From CAYGZA01 sp964354135 (GTDB lineage Bacteria > Planctomycetota > Planctomycetia > Pirellulales > Thermoguttaceae): a DNA stretch of 15,137 nucleotides. Below, in pieces: positions 1 to 7,990 of the stretch (the first letter of the stretch is position 1; each line of letters begins with the position of its first letter). The stretch covers positions 1 through 15,137 of the forward strand of contig CAYGZA010000153.1 in assembly GCA_964354135.1 (NCBI GenBank). The letters are read 5' to 3'. The position numbers were made by a program, and so were the translations under genes. The notes under the pieces are model-generated. The model saw nothing but the letters and a program-made list of their open reading frames with translations. It made no database searches and was not told the origin of the DNA.

Positions 1-1452
1 TTCTTCCTGTTCTACGTGTTCTGGGAAGTGATGCTGCTGCCGATGTACTTCCTGATCGGCATTTGGGGCGGGCCGCGGCGGGAGTATGCCGCCATCAAGT
101 TCTTCCTCTTCACCCTGGTCGGCAGCGTGCTCATGCTCGTGGCCCTCTTGATGCTCTATTTCAACAGCGACCTCGGCCGGCTCAGCGCCGGCCAGCGGGC
201 CGACGCACACGTCAGCGCGGCCGAGCAGGAGGCAATCAGGGTCAGCCCCAAGGCATCGCCCGAGCCGGTCCACACGTTTAACCTCCTGGCCTGGTCGGAA
301 ATGGGCCAGCTCAAGAAATCGCCGTTCGACAATGAGATCCTCTGGGGCGGCTCCATCCAGCGGTGGGCCTTCCTGCTCCTTCTCGTCGGCTTTCTGGTCA
401 AGGTCCCCTCGGTGCCCCTGCACACCTGGCTCCCCGACGCGCACGTCGAGGCCCCCACGCCGATCTCCATGATCCTGGCCGGCGTGCTCTTGAAGATGGG
501 CGGCTACGGGATCATCCGCGTCTGCTACCCGGTCTGCCCCGCCGCGGCCTACGAGCTGGCCTGGCTGGTCTGCGGCCTGGGGATTGTGAGCATGGTTTAC
601 GGGGCCTTTGCCGCCATGGCCCAGAAGGATTTCAAGCGGCTGGTGGCCTACAGCTCGGTCAGCCACATGGGATACGTCGTCCTCGGCATCGGCGCCTGGG
701 GCGCAGCCGCGGGAGCCGCCGCTTCGAGCGATTATTGGAGGCTCGGCGTGAGCGGGGCGATGTTCCAGATGATCGCCCACGGGCTCAGCTCCGCTGGGAT
801 GTTCTTCTTGGTCGGCGTGATCTACGATCGCGTACACCACCACGACCTGGACCGATTCGGCGGGCTGTTCGGGCGGATGCCGGTCTATAGCGGACTGTCG
901 ATCGGGATATTCTTCGCCGCCATGGGGTTGCCCGGGCTGTGCGGGTTTATCGGCGAGGTGTTCGTGGTGTTGGCGGCATGGAGCTACAGCAAGGTGCTGG
1001 CGGTAATCGCGGCCTCGGTGGTGATCCTCACCGCGGGGTACATCCTCTGGACGGTGCAGCGGGTGTACCTGGGGCCGGAATACAAAGGCCCGCACGGCGA
1101 GGCCCTCACCCCGGCCACCAGGCGCGAGGTGGCGATTGTGGCCCCGCTCTTGGTGTTTGCCGTCCTCTTCGGCGTCTATCCCCCGGCCCTCCTGAACTAC
1201 ATGACGCCGAGCGTGAGCCGGACGGTGACCAAGCTGACCGATTGGAGCAAGGAAGTCCGAGAGCCCGAATCGCGGAAGCCATCCGCCACGAGCACCAGTA
1301 GGACCGGCGTCCCGCCGGTCGGGGCCATGAGCATCAGTGGGGCCGGCGTTTCGCCGGTCGGGGACATGAGCATCAGTAGGACCGGCGTCCCGCCGGTCGG
1401 GGACATGAACATCCGTGGGCCCGGCGTTTCGCCGGTCGGAGTGAACCGATAG
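1..1452 (+). CDS. nuoM: NADH-quinone oxidoreductase subunit M (5' end missing)
   Basis: Membrane subunit of respiratory complex I and one of its three antiporter-like proton pumps. The frame is open from base 1, so roughly the first quarter is outside the window; 483 residues are visible. Key charged residues are present (numbering from base 1): the TM5 Glu at E9 in FWEVMLLP, the TM7 Lys at K134 in VKVPSVPLHTWLPDAH, the TM8 Lys at K165 in LLKMGGYG, and the TM12 Glu at E319 in FIGEVFVV. These match the proton-path residues known in E. coli NuoM. FKRLVAYSSVSHMGY is another family hallmark. Two oddities stand out. The loop at about residues 54-121 is longer than usual. The last ~55 residues are not normal NuoM: they are translated from a 39-bp tandem repeat (see 1295-1440). 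nuoN starts two bases after the stop, so the genes are co-transcribed and probably translationally coupled. Confidence 0.97.
   Translation, partial: FFLFYVFWEVMLLPMYFLIGIWGGPRREYAAIKFFLFTLVGSVLMLVALLMLYFNSDLGRLSAGQRADAHVSAAEQEAIRVSPKASPEPVHTFNLLAWSEMGQLKKSPFDNEILWGGSIQRWAFLLLLVGFLVKVPSVPLHTWLPDAHVEAPTPISMILAGVLLKMGGYGIIRVCYPVCPAAAYELAWLVCGLGIVSMVYGAFAAMAQKDFKRLVAYSSVSHMGYVVLGIGAWGAAAGAAASSDYWRLGVSGAMFQMIAHGLSSAGMFFLVGVIYDRVHHHDLDRFGGLFGRMPVYSGLSIGIFFAAMGLPGLCGFIGEVFVVLAAWSYSKVLAVIAASVVILTAGYILWTVQRVYLGPEYKGPHGEALTPATRREVAIVAPLLVFAVLFGVYPPALLNYMTPSVSRTVTKLTDWSKEVREPESRKPSATSTSRTGVPPVGAMSISGAGVSPVGDMSISRTGVPPVGDMNIRGPGVSPVGVNR
1295..1440. repeat. Four in-frame 39-bp hairpin repeats at the 3' end of nuoM
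   Basis: The cores start at 1304, 1343, 1382 and 1421, exactly 39 bp apart. Each holds an inverted repeat with a 3-nt loop: gaccggcg/cgccggtc at 1302-1309/1313-1320 and again at 1380-1387/1391-1398, and ccggcg/cgccgg at 1343-1348/1352-1357 and 1421-1426/1430-1435. Units 1 and 3 have loop tcc; units 2 and 4 have loop ttt, so the array alternates like a duplicated pair. Since 39 is divisible by 3, the array reads through as 13-residue peptides of the type RTGVPPVGDMSIS and GAGVSPVGDMSIS. I recall similar TGVPPV or TGGTPV peptides in planctomycete proteins, but could not check this here. Confidence 0.93.
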
Positions 1453-1454
1453 CC

Positions 1455-3080
1455 GTGAGTTTCTACAGCCTCATCGACGAAGCCGCAGCATCCCTGGGGA
1501 CCTCGCTCCCGGCGTTCCTCCCGGAGCTGGTGATCTGCGCTACCATCGTCGGGCTGCTGCTGGTGCGAACGGTCTACACGGGACGGAAGCTGGATGCCTT
1601 CTGGCTGATGCTCTTCGGCTCGCTGGCGGCGCTCTGGCTCGCCGCCCCGTGGCACTACTTGCAGGCCGGCGTGAACCTGCTTTCCGGCACTGAAACCGGG
1701 ACCCCGATCTTCACCGGCATGTTGGTGTACGACAAGTTCTCCGTCTACATGCGCGGGCTTCTCCTGTTCTTCGCCGCGTTGTACGCCGTGTTTACCCGGC
1801 TCTCGGGCGTTCCGGACCGCGAGGACGCGACGGAGTTCTACGTGCTCATCCTCGGGGCCACCCTGGGGATGTGCCTGATGGTCTCGGCCAACCACATGCT
1901 GATCGTTTTCCTGGGGATCGAGATGGCCAGCGTGCCGGCGTACGCCCTGTCCGGACTGCTGAGACGCCGCCGGCAGAGCAGCGAGGCGGCACTGAAGTTC
2001 GCCGTCTTCGGGGGAGCGACGGCGGGGGTGATGCTCTATGGGATCAGCCTTCTGGTCGGCACCCTCGGCTCGGCCCACCTGCCCACGATGGCCCGGCAGT
2101 TGGCCGATTTGCTCCAGTCCGGCGGCGGCAGCGAGCGATTGTTGGTGCCGGCGTTGGGCGGCTTGATGGTGATGGTCGGCCTCTGCTTCAAGCTCTCCGC
2201 GGTGCCGTTCCACTTCTGGGCCCCCGACGTGTTTGAAGGGGCCTCGGCCGAAGTGGCCGCGTTCTTGTCCGTCGCCTCCAAGGCCGCCGCACTCGGGCTT
2301 CTGGTGCGGCTGGCGGTCGGGTTCGGGTACGTCGCCCCGGCGGTGGCCGCCCTCAAGCCCCTCCACGACCATGCGGCGATGATCGCCGCCCTCGCGCCGG
2401 CGCGGGACTACATCGCCGGCTTGCTCGTCCTCTTGTCGGCCGTGACCTGTACCTTCGGCAACCTCGCGGCCTACGGCCAGACGAACATCAAGCGGCTCTT
2501 GGCCTACTCCACGATCGCCCACGCCGGCTACATGATGATGCCCGTCGCCGCGGCGGTGGTGCTGATGGGCCGCAGCCCGGCCGATGCCGCGGCCGCCGTC
2601 GCCTCGATGGCCTTCTACGCGGCGATTTACCTGTTCATGAACCTGGGGGCGTTTGCCGTGGCCGCCTTCCTGCGCAACAGCCTGGGGAGCGAGCGGATCG
2701 AGGACTACGCCGGCTTGGTCCGCAAGTCGCCGGGGGTGGCTCTATGTTTCTCGATCATCCTCTTCAGCCTGATCGGGCTGCCGCCCTTGGCCGGGTTTGC
2801 CGCCAAGTTCGCGATCTTCGGCTACGTGCTCAAGGCGGACCTTTTGGGGCTCTTGTTTATCGGGGTATTGAACACGGTGCTGAGCCTGTTTTACTATCTC
2901 CGCGTCGTGCGCGTGATGGTCTTCGACGAGGAGCGGGCGGGGCGTCCGGCGGCCGCGATCCCCCTGGTTTCCGGGCCCGGCCTGTATTGCCTGGCGGTCA
3001 CGGCGCCGCTTGTGATTTTGTTCGTCTGGTGGAATGGCTTGTTCGACCTGGCGAGCACGGCAACAACATTGTTGTTCTAG
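1455..3080 (+). CDS. nuoN: NADH-quinone oxidoreductase subunit N
   Basis: Complex I antiporter-like subunit, 541 residues, complete, slightly longer than the ~485 of E. coli. It is predicted to be a 14-helix inner-membrane protein. Residues matching the known proton path are E156 in the TM5 segment GIEMASVPAYALSG, K246 in FKLSAVPFHFWAPDVFEG, K276 in SVASKAA and K451 in GFAAKFAIFG. NIKRLLAYSTIAHAGYMMM (344-362) is the family signature on the broken-helix side. The start is GTG at 1455, two bases after the nuoM stop. The best Shine-Dalgarno match is ggag at 1438-1441, a rather long 13 nt away and inside the last nuoM repeat unit, so initiation probably relies on coupling to nuoM. A repeat island follows the stop, and no complex I gene lies downstream, so this is the operon end. 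Confidence 0.97.
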   Translation: MSFYSLIDEAAASLGTSLPAFLPELVICATIVGLLLVRTVYTGRKLDAFWLMLFGSLAALWLAAPWHYLQAGVNLLSGTETGTPIFTGMLVYDKFSVYMRGLLLFFAALYAVFTRLSGVPDREDATEFYVLILGATLGMCLMVSANHMLIVFLGIEMASVPAYALSGLLRRRRQSSEAALKFAVFGGATAGVMLYGISLLVGTLGSAHLPTMARQLADLLQSGGGSERLLVPALGGLMVMVGLCFKLSAVPFHFWAPDVFEGASAEVAAFLSVASKAAALGLLVRLAVGFGYVAPAVAALKPLHDHAAMIAALAPARDYIAGLLVLLSAVTCTFGNLAAYGQTNIKRLLAYSTIAHAGYMMMPVAAAVVLMGRSPADAAAAVASMAFYAAIYLFMNLGAFAVAAFLRNSLGSERIEDYAGLVRKSPGVALCFSIILFSLIGLPPLAGFAAKFAIFGYVLKADLLGLLFIGVLNTVLSLFYYLRVVRVMVFDEERAGRPAAAIPLVSGPGLYCLAVTAPLVILFVWWNGLFDLASTATTLLF

Positions 3081-3090
3081 GAGATGGTAG

Positions 3091-3118
3091 GGTGGGTCGA
3101 GCGAAGCGAAGACCCACC
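3091..3118. repeat. Hairpin ggtgggtc...gacccacc after nuoN
   Basis: A perfect 8-bp inverted repeat (3091-3098 with 3111-3118) surrounds a 12-nt loop containing gcgaagcgaa. It starts 10 nt after the nuoN stop. It could act as a transcription terminator or mRNA-end stabiliser, although no T-run follows. Its sequence also resembles a short dispersed repeat I recall from several bacterial genomes; this was not checked. Confidence 0.6.
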
Positions 3119-3121
3119 AAA

Positions 3122-3196
3122 GGCTATCAGCTATCAGCAGTCAGGTTGGTGAGCCTCCGCTGAAAGCTGAAAGCTGATGGCTGATGGCTGATAGCC
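3122..3196. repeat. Heptamer-based inverted repeat (ctatcag / ctgatag family)
   Basis: The left arm, 3122-3138, carries two tandem heptamers (ctatcag). The right arm, 3180-3196, carries the complementary gctgatg/gctgatag heptamers. The arms pair over 17 bp with one G-T wobble. Between them are further heptamers (gctgaaa, gctgaaa, gctgatg at about 3159-3179). This looks like a short tandemly repeated repetitive element and occupies most of the nuoN to ferritin-like gene spacer. A smaller perfect palindrome, gcttgc-gg-gcaagc, follows at 3207-3220. Confidence 0.85.
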
Positions 3197-3247
3197 CGGA
3201 ATCACTGCTTGCGGGCAAGCCGTGACAGATATTGCGGAAACGCCGCG

Positions 3248-3676
3248 ATGACTCAGAACGACGTGATCGACGTGCTCAACCGCCTTTTCCAGGTACACTA
3301 CCGCGCGCTGGCGGTTTACGTGCAGCAGACGCGGCCGTGGACCCCGCCGGGAGGAGAGAAGGCCGTCGAGGTCCTGGCTGCCGTGGCCGCCGAGCAGCAG
3401 CGATCCGCGCGGCGCATTGCCGAAGCGATCCAAGAAGAAAGGGGACGCCTCGATCCCGGTCAGTTCCCCGTTGCCTTCACGTCCATTCACGATGTCTCCG
3501 TGGAGTTCCTTCTCCAGCGGGCCGCGGAGCTTCAGGGGCATGACGTCCGGACCATCGAGGGCTGCGCGGCGGAGCTGGACGGCGTCCCCCGCCTGCGGCC
3601 GCTGGCCCAGGAAACGCTCCGGCAGGCCCGCAGGCACCTGGAGATGCTCACAGGAAGGATGAAGGATGAGGGATGA
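3248..3676 (+). CDS. Small all-helical protein, possibly ferritin-like
   Basis: I do not recognise a named family. The 142-residue product shows four amphipathic helical stretches (about 4-28, 37-66, 81-111 and 116-136) separated by short Pro/Gly-rich links (TRPWTPPGG at 28-36; DPGQFP at 69-74), the layout of a ferritin-like four-helix bundle. Possible metal ligands are scattered: H17, E49, E94, H98 and H130. The standard ExxH pair of di-iron ferritins is absent in helix 2 (AEQQR instead), so iron binding is not supported. There is no signal peptide, so it is probably cytoplasmic. ATG 3248 was chosen over an upstream TTG (3209) because helix 1 begins right after it; the ribosome site is weak. 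The last residues (RMKDEG) and the stop are encoded by the heptamer repeat island that follows, so the original C-terminus may have been altered. Confidence 0.75.
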   Translation: MTQNDVIDVLNRLFQVHYRALAVYVQQTRPWTPPGGEKAVEVLAAVAAEQQRSARRIAEAIQEERGRLDPGQFPVAFTSIHDVSVEFLLQRAAELQGHDVRTIEGCAAELDGVPRLRPLAQETLRQARRHLEMLTGRMKDEG

Positions 3677-3760
3677 AGGATGAATGAGGAACCAGAATCC
3701 CTCGTCCCTCGTCCCTCGCCCCTCGTCCCTGGTTCATCCTTCATCCCTCCTCCCTCATCC
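3657..3760. repeat. Heptamer repeat island (ggatgaa / ccctcgt) with inverted arms
   Basis: The left arm (3657-3684) is four tandem ggatgaa/ggatgag heptamers. The right arm (3733-3760) is the complement, matching at 26 of 28 positions by eye. The centre holds four tandem ccctcgt-type heptamers (3699-3726). The element overlaps coding sequence on both sides. It supplies the stop codon of the upstream gene (tga 3674-3676), and an ATG (3680) preceded by gaggga (3668-3673) that is in frame with the nuclease downstream. Confidence 0.92.
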
Positions 3761-4540
3761 TTGTTTGACACCCACGCCCACCTCGACCTCGAAGACTTCG
3801 ACCCCGACCGCACCGAGGTCATCGCCCGGGCACGCCGGGCCGGTGTGGCGGCGATGATTTGTCCGGGAATCTCGGCCGATTCGAGCCGGGCCGCCGTGCG
3901 CTTGGCGGAAACCGAGGAGGGCGTGTTCGCGGCCGCGGGCATCCAGCCGAATTACTGCGCCCAGGCGTCGCCCGGCGACTGGGAACGCATCGTCGCGCTG
4001 GCCGATCACGCGCGCGTCGTGGCGATCGGCGAGACTGGGCTCGATCGACACTGGGATTTCACTCCGTTTGGCGTGCAGCAGGACTACTTTGACCGGCACC
4101 TGCGCCTTGCCCAGGCCCGCGGGCTGCCGGTGATCGTCCACTGCCGCGAGGCGGAGGCCGACGTGCTGGCGATGCTTCGCGAGGCGGCCCGGCGCGGGCC
4201 GCTTGCGGGAGTGCTGCACGCCTTCAGTGGCGACGGGACGTTTGCCGAAGAGTGCCTTGCCCTGGGCTTCCAAATTAGCCTGGCCGGGGCAGTCACGTAC
4301 ACGAACAAGAAGTTCGAGGCCCTCCGCGAGGCGGCCCGGGCTATTCCCGAGGACCGGATCCTCATCGAAACCGACAGCCCGTACCTCGTCCCGCATCCGC
4401 TGCGCGGCAAGGAGAAACGCAACGAGCCGGCTAACTTGGTGCTCACCGCCCGATGCCTGGCGGAACTCCGCGGCGTGAGCCCGGAGCAACTCGCCGCCCA
4501 AACGACGGCCAACGCCCGGCGGCTCTTTGGACTGGGGTGA
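3761..4540 (+). CDS. tatD: TatD-family metal-dependent hydrolase / DNase
   Basis: Cytoplasmic metal-dependent hydrolase of the TatD (YcfH/YjjV) family, known as 3'-5' DNases acting in DNA turnover and repair. It is 259 residues from the TTG start, the usual family length. Metal-site motifs are all present: FDTHAHLD (H5, H7), GETGLD (E91), VIVHCRE (H127), LHAFSGD (H153) and ETDSPYL (D205), followed by the conserved PxxxRGKxNEP stretch. The family's GIHPH motif reads GIQPN here, a His-to-Gln change. The start is uncertain. TTG 3761 gives the classic N-terminus but has no ribosome site, because the bases before it are repeat. ATG 3680, in frame, has a good gaggga site six bases upstream but adds 27 repeat-encoded residues rich in Pro and Ser. 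The gene converges with the RND pump gene. Confidence 0.93.
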   Translation: MFDTHAHLDLEDFDPDRTEVIARARRAGVAAMICPGISADSSRAAVRLAETEEGVFAAAGIQPNYCAQASPGDWERIVALADHARVVAIGETGLDRHWDFTPFGVQQDYFDRHLRLAQARGLPVIVHCREAEADVLAMLREAARRGPLAGVLHAFSGDGTFAEECLALGFQISLAGAVTYTNKKFEALREAARAIPEDRILIETDSPYLVPHPLRGKEKRNEPANLVLTARCLAELRGVSPEQLAAQTTANARRLFGLG

Positions 4541-4603
4541 TTGCCCCCGCCGGCTTATCTCCGTGAAGGGCACGGCGACGATTCCTGAGACGCATCGCGG
4601 GCC

Positions 4604-7600
4604 TTACGCGACTTCCTCGACCACCTCTTCTTCGCCCTCTTCACCATCGGACGGGGCGCGCGGCGTGGCCGGCTCGCGAGCGCCGGCTTCCGCGGCGGTT
4701 TCTGCCTCGCCATTGCCGTCTCCTCCGACCGCCGCCAGTGCCGGTTCGCCCGGCCCGATCGCTTCGCTCGGTTTCCTGCGGAGTCGGGCGGCCAGCCGCG
4801 CCAAGAGCCGGGCCAGGTCGTCCCAGAGCGAATAGGCCACCGGAGTGACCAGCAGGGTCAAGAGGAGCGACAGCGTCTGCCCGCCCAGGATCACCTTGGC
4901 CAGGCTCGCGCGGGCAGCGGACCCCGGCCCGCGGCCCAACGCGATCGGGATCATCGCGGCGATGAGCATTACGGTGGTCATGAGGATGGGGCGGAGCCGG
5001 GTGCGGTTGGCCTCCATGATGGCCTTGTCGCGCGGGAGGCCCCGGCCGCGGAGCACGTTCGTGTAGTCGATCTGCAAGATGCCGTTCTTCTTGACGATCC
5101 CGAAGAGCATGAAGAGGCCGAACATCGCGTAGATGTCCAGGTTCGTCCGCAGGAGCATGAGCGAGATCAGGGCGAACGGAAGCGTCAGCGGCAGGGCCAG
5201 GAGGATCGTGATCGGGTGAACGAAGCTCTCGAACTGGGCCGCCAGGATCATGTACATGAAGATGAAGCTGAGGATGAAGGCGATGAGGAAGTTCTGGTTC
5301 GATTCCGCCATCGCCTTGGCGCGGCCGATGAACTCCCAGCGGTAGTCGGGCGGGGCGTTGAGCAACTTGACGTGTTCGTTCAGCTCCTTGACGGCGTCGC
5401 CCAGGGGTTTGCCGCCTTCGAGGTTGGCGGTGACCACCACCTGCCGCTGCATGCCGAAACGGTCGATGGTGGCCGGTCCCTTGGCCTCCGCCAGGCTGGC
5501 GACGTTGGAAAGCTCCACGAGGCCGGCCTTCGGGGAGGGAACCATCAGCCGCTCGATCATCTCCTTCCGGTCGCGGAAAGGCAGGTCGGCCCGCAGCCAC
5601 ACGTCGTACTGCTCGCTCCCTTCCTTGTACTTGGAGACGGGCTCGCCGCCCACCAGTGCGTTGAGCGTGGCGGCGATCGTTTGCACGGGGATGCCGAGAT
5701 CGGAAGCCCTCTCGCGGTCGATGTTCACGCGCAGCTCCGGCTTGCGGAGCGAGAGGCTCGTGTCCACGTCGACGAAATACGTCGGTTTCTTCTCCCCGTC
5801 GGCGGAACCGGCGGGCGCCTTCTCCCCGTCCACGGGCTCCGATTGTCCCTTCATCCAGCGCGTGATGGCGTTGGAGTAGTCCTCGAGCTTGACCAGGTCG
5901 GGCCCCCGCAAGTTCAGGTCGATCATCGACTGGCGCATCCCGGAGCCCGAGACGACCGCCGAGTCCTGCACGGCCACGCGGAGCTCGGGATAGTCCTTCA
6001 TCAGCTCGCGGGCGTCGCGCTGCACGTCGAACTGCGAGTAATACTCCTCGCTGCTCTCGGCACGGCCGGCGACGGCGTTGATCCAGAACGTCGGGTCGTA
6101 CGACTTGCGCTGCCGCTCTTCGAGGTCGGCGATGCGAAGGTAGATCGAGCCGGCGGTCACGTCGCCTTGCCCGCGGGTCATGCGGCCGGTCGTGTCGCCG
6201 ATGGTGGTGAACACGTTCCGGACTCCTCGGAGCCCTCGCAATCGCCCCTCGATCTCGGCAAACAGCTTGTCGGCCCGGTCCAGCGTGTAGCCCTCGGGCA
6301 TGGTGATCGCCACCTCCAGCTCGCTTTGGTCGTCGCGGGGGAGGAAGTCCTTACCCACGATGCGGAACAGGGTCGGGATGATCGCCAAGAGGCCGAGGCA
6401 GGCGAGCACCACGATCCAGCGGCGCCGCAAGGACCAGCGGAGGATCCAGGCGTAGCCGCCGTCGATCATCCGCCAGAGCGGGCCGGACTTGCTCCCCTCG
6501 TGCCCGCGCTTCACCTTGAGGAAGCGGGAGCAGAGCATCGGCGTGAGCGTGAACGACACGCAGAAGCTCATGAAAATGGCAAAGGCCACGGTGCCGCCGA
6601 AGCTGCTGAAGAACCTGCCCACCTTGCCTCCCATGAACACCACGGGGAGGAAGATCACGAGGAGGGACATCGTGGTGGCCATCACCGCCAGGGCGATTTC
6701 CCGCGTGCCGGTGGACGCCGCCTCGCGGGCGCCGCGGCGATACTCCTCCATGTGGCGGAAGATGTTCTCGTTGATCACCACGGCGTCGTCGATCACGATC
6801 CCGATCGCCAGGATCAGGCCGAGCATCGTGATATTGTCCAGGGTGTAGCCCAGCGCCCGCATGAAGGCGAACGTGGCGATGATCGAGGCCGGGATGGCCA
6901 GGCTGGCGATGATCGTGGTCCGCCAGTCGCCCAGGAAGAGCATGATCGTCGCCGCCACGAGCACGGCGGCAATCACGAGGTGGAATTGCACCTCCTCGAA
7001 CGACCGCACGATGAACCGCGACTGGTCCTTGACCACGAAGGTACGTATGTCGGCGGGGAGGATGGCCCGGAGCTCCTCCAGGTGCTTGCGAACGTCCCGG
7101 ACCACCTGCACCGTGTTCGCGCCGGACTGTTTTTGCACGATGAGGCTGACGGCGCTGTCGCCGTCGAGCCGGGCCAGGCCACGGGGCTCCTCGAAGGAAT
7201 CCTCAACGCGGCCGAGGTCCTTGATGCGGATCGGGTGCCCGCCCTGGTTGGCGACGATCAGCTCGCGGAACGCGTCGGGGTCGGCCATGCGGCCCATCGT
7301 CCGCAGCACCAGCTCCTGCGCCCCCTCGTCGACGCGGCCGCCGGGAAGCTCGAGGTTCTGCCGGATGAGGGCCTGCCGCACGTCCTCGATCGACAGCCCG
7401 AAGCTGGTCAGCCGATCCGTGTTGACGTACACGTTGACCGCCCGCTGGCGCCCCCCAATGAGAATCACGGCCCCGACGTCCTTGGTCCCTTCGAGGTTCT
7501 CCTTGATCTGCTTGCGGGCGATCTCGGTGATTTCCTGCATCGGCCGGGGGCCGGAGACGGCGATGACCATGACCGGCGCGGCGTTGAGGTCCCATTTGTC

Positions 7601-7984
7601 GATGATCGGCGGGTCGGTTCCCACGGGCAGTTGGTAGAGGATCGTGGAGACCTTGTCGCGGACTTCCTGGGCCGCCACGTCGCGGTTCTTCTCGATGACG
7701 AACATGACGGTGATCATCGAGACGCCTTCCTTGGTGGTCGAGCGGAGCTCGTCGATCCCTGAAACGGTATTGATGATCTCCTCCAGCGGCTTGGTGACGC
7801 TGGTCTCCATCTCCTCGACGCTCGCCCCTTTGAGCGTCGTGGTCACCGTCACCACCGGCAGCTCCACCCGCGGAAGCAGGTCCACGCCGATCCGCATGTA
7901 CGCGATGATCCCCAGCACGATCGGCGCAGAGACCAGCATCACCGTGAATACCGGCCGCCGAATGCAAAGATCCCAGATCGTCAT
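4604..7984 (-). CDS. RND efflux pump permease (HAE-1/AcrB type)
   Basis: Inner-membrane proton-driven exporter of the resistance-nodulation-division superfamily, 1126 residues. It begins MTIWDLCIRRPVF, the typical RND first helix. Proton-relay residues are visible: adjacent aspartates D399-D400 in TM4 (GIVIDDAVVINENIF) and a lysine in TM10 (K965/K966 in GIVKKNGILQIDYTN). This fits the HAE-1 (drug and hydrophobe) branch better than the CzcA metal branch, but the substrate is unknown. The second large periplasmic loop has an insertion at about 715-735 containing two DGEK copies ten residues apart. The C-terminus has an unusual ~55-residue cytoplasmic tail (1071-1126), Ala/Gly/Glu-rich and ending EEGEEEVVEEVA. 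It starts 6 nt after the membrane fusion protein stop, so it is the last gene of the tetR-MFP-RND operon. No outer-membrane factor gene is present. Confidence 0.95.
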   Translation of the reverse strand: MTIWDLCIRRPVFTVMLVSAPIVLGIIAYMRIGVDLLPRVELPVVTVTTTLKGASVEEMETSVTKPLEEIINTVSGIDELRSTTKEGVSMITVMFVIEKNRDVAAQEVRDKVSTILYQLPVGTDPPIIDKWDLNAAPVMVIAVSGPRPMQEITEIARKQIKENLEGTKDVGAVILIGGRQRAVNVYVNTDRLTSFGLSIEDVRQALIRQNLELPGGRVDEGAQELVLRTMGRMADPDAFRELIVANQGGHPIRIKDLGRVEDSFEEPRGLARLDGDSAVSLIVQKQSGANTVQVVRDVRKHLEELRAILPADIRTFVVKDQSRFIVRSFEEVQFHLVIAAVLVAATIMLFLGDWRTTIIASLAIPASIIATFAFMRALGYTLDNITMLGLILAIGIVIDDAVVINENIFRHMEEYRRGAREAASTGTREIALAVMATTMSLLVIFLPVVFMGGKVGRFFSSFGGTVAFAIFMSFCVSFTLTPMLCSRFLKVKRGHEGSKSGPLWRMIDGGYAWILRWSLRRRWIVVLACLGLLAIIPTLFRIVGKDFLPRDDQSELEVAITMPEGYTLDRADKLFAEIEGRLRGLRGVRNVFTTIGDTTGRMTRGQGDVTAGSIYLRIADLEERQRKSYDPTFWINAVAGRAESSEEYYSQFDVQRDARELMKDYPELRVAVQDSAVVSGSGMRQSMIDLNLRGPDLVKLEDYSNAITRWMKGQSEPVDGEKAPAGSADGEKKPTYFVDVDTSLSLRKPELRVNIDRERASDLGIPVQTIAATLNALVGGEPVSKYKEGSEQYDVWLRADLPFRDRKEMIERLMVPSPKAGLVELSNVASLAEAKGPATIDRFGMQRQVVVTANLEGGKPLGDAVKELNEHVKLLNAPPDYRWEFIGRAKAMAESNQNFLIAFILSFIFMYMILAAQFESFVHPITILLALPLTLPFALISLMLLRTNLDIYAMFGLFMLFGIVKKNGILQIDYTNVLRGRGLPRDKAIMEANRTRLRPILMTTVMLIAAMIPIALGRGPGSAARASLAKVILGGQTLSLLLTLLVTPVAYSLWDDLARLLARLAARLRRKPSEAIGPGEPALAAVGGDGNGEAETAAEAGAREPATPRAPSDGEEGEEEVVEEVA

Positions 7985-7990
7985 GGCTGC

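Noticed and set aside
1197..2522. 441-codon frame on the - strand containing TGGTPV-like peptides
   Set aside because: The peptides are the reverse reading of the 39-bp repeats, and the rest is antisense to nuoM and nuoN.
3081..3760. Heptamer islands considered as a CRISPR array
   Set aside because: Units are 7 bp with no unique spacers of regular length, and no cas genes are nearby.
4541..4603. Terminator between the convergent tatD and RND genes
   Set aside because: No convincing stem with a T-run was found in this 63-bp gap.
5216..7762. 848-codon open frame on the + strand
   Set aside because: It is antisense to the RND pump gene, His/Asp/Gly-rich, has no recognisable domain, and is typical of shadow frames in high-GC DNA.
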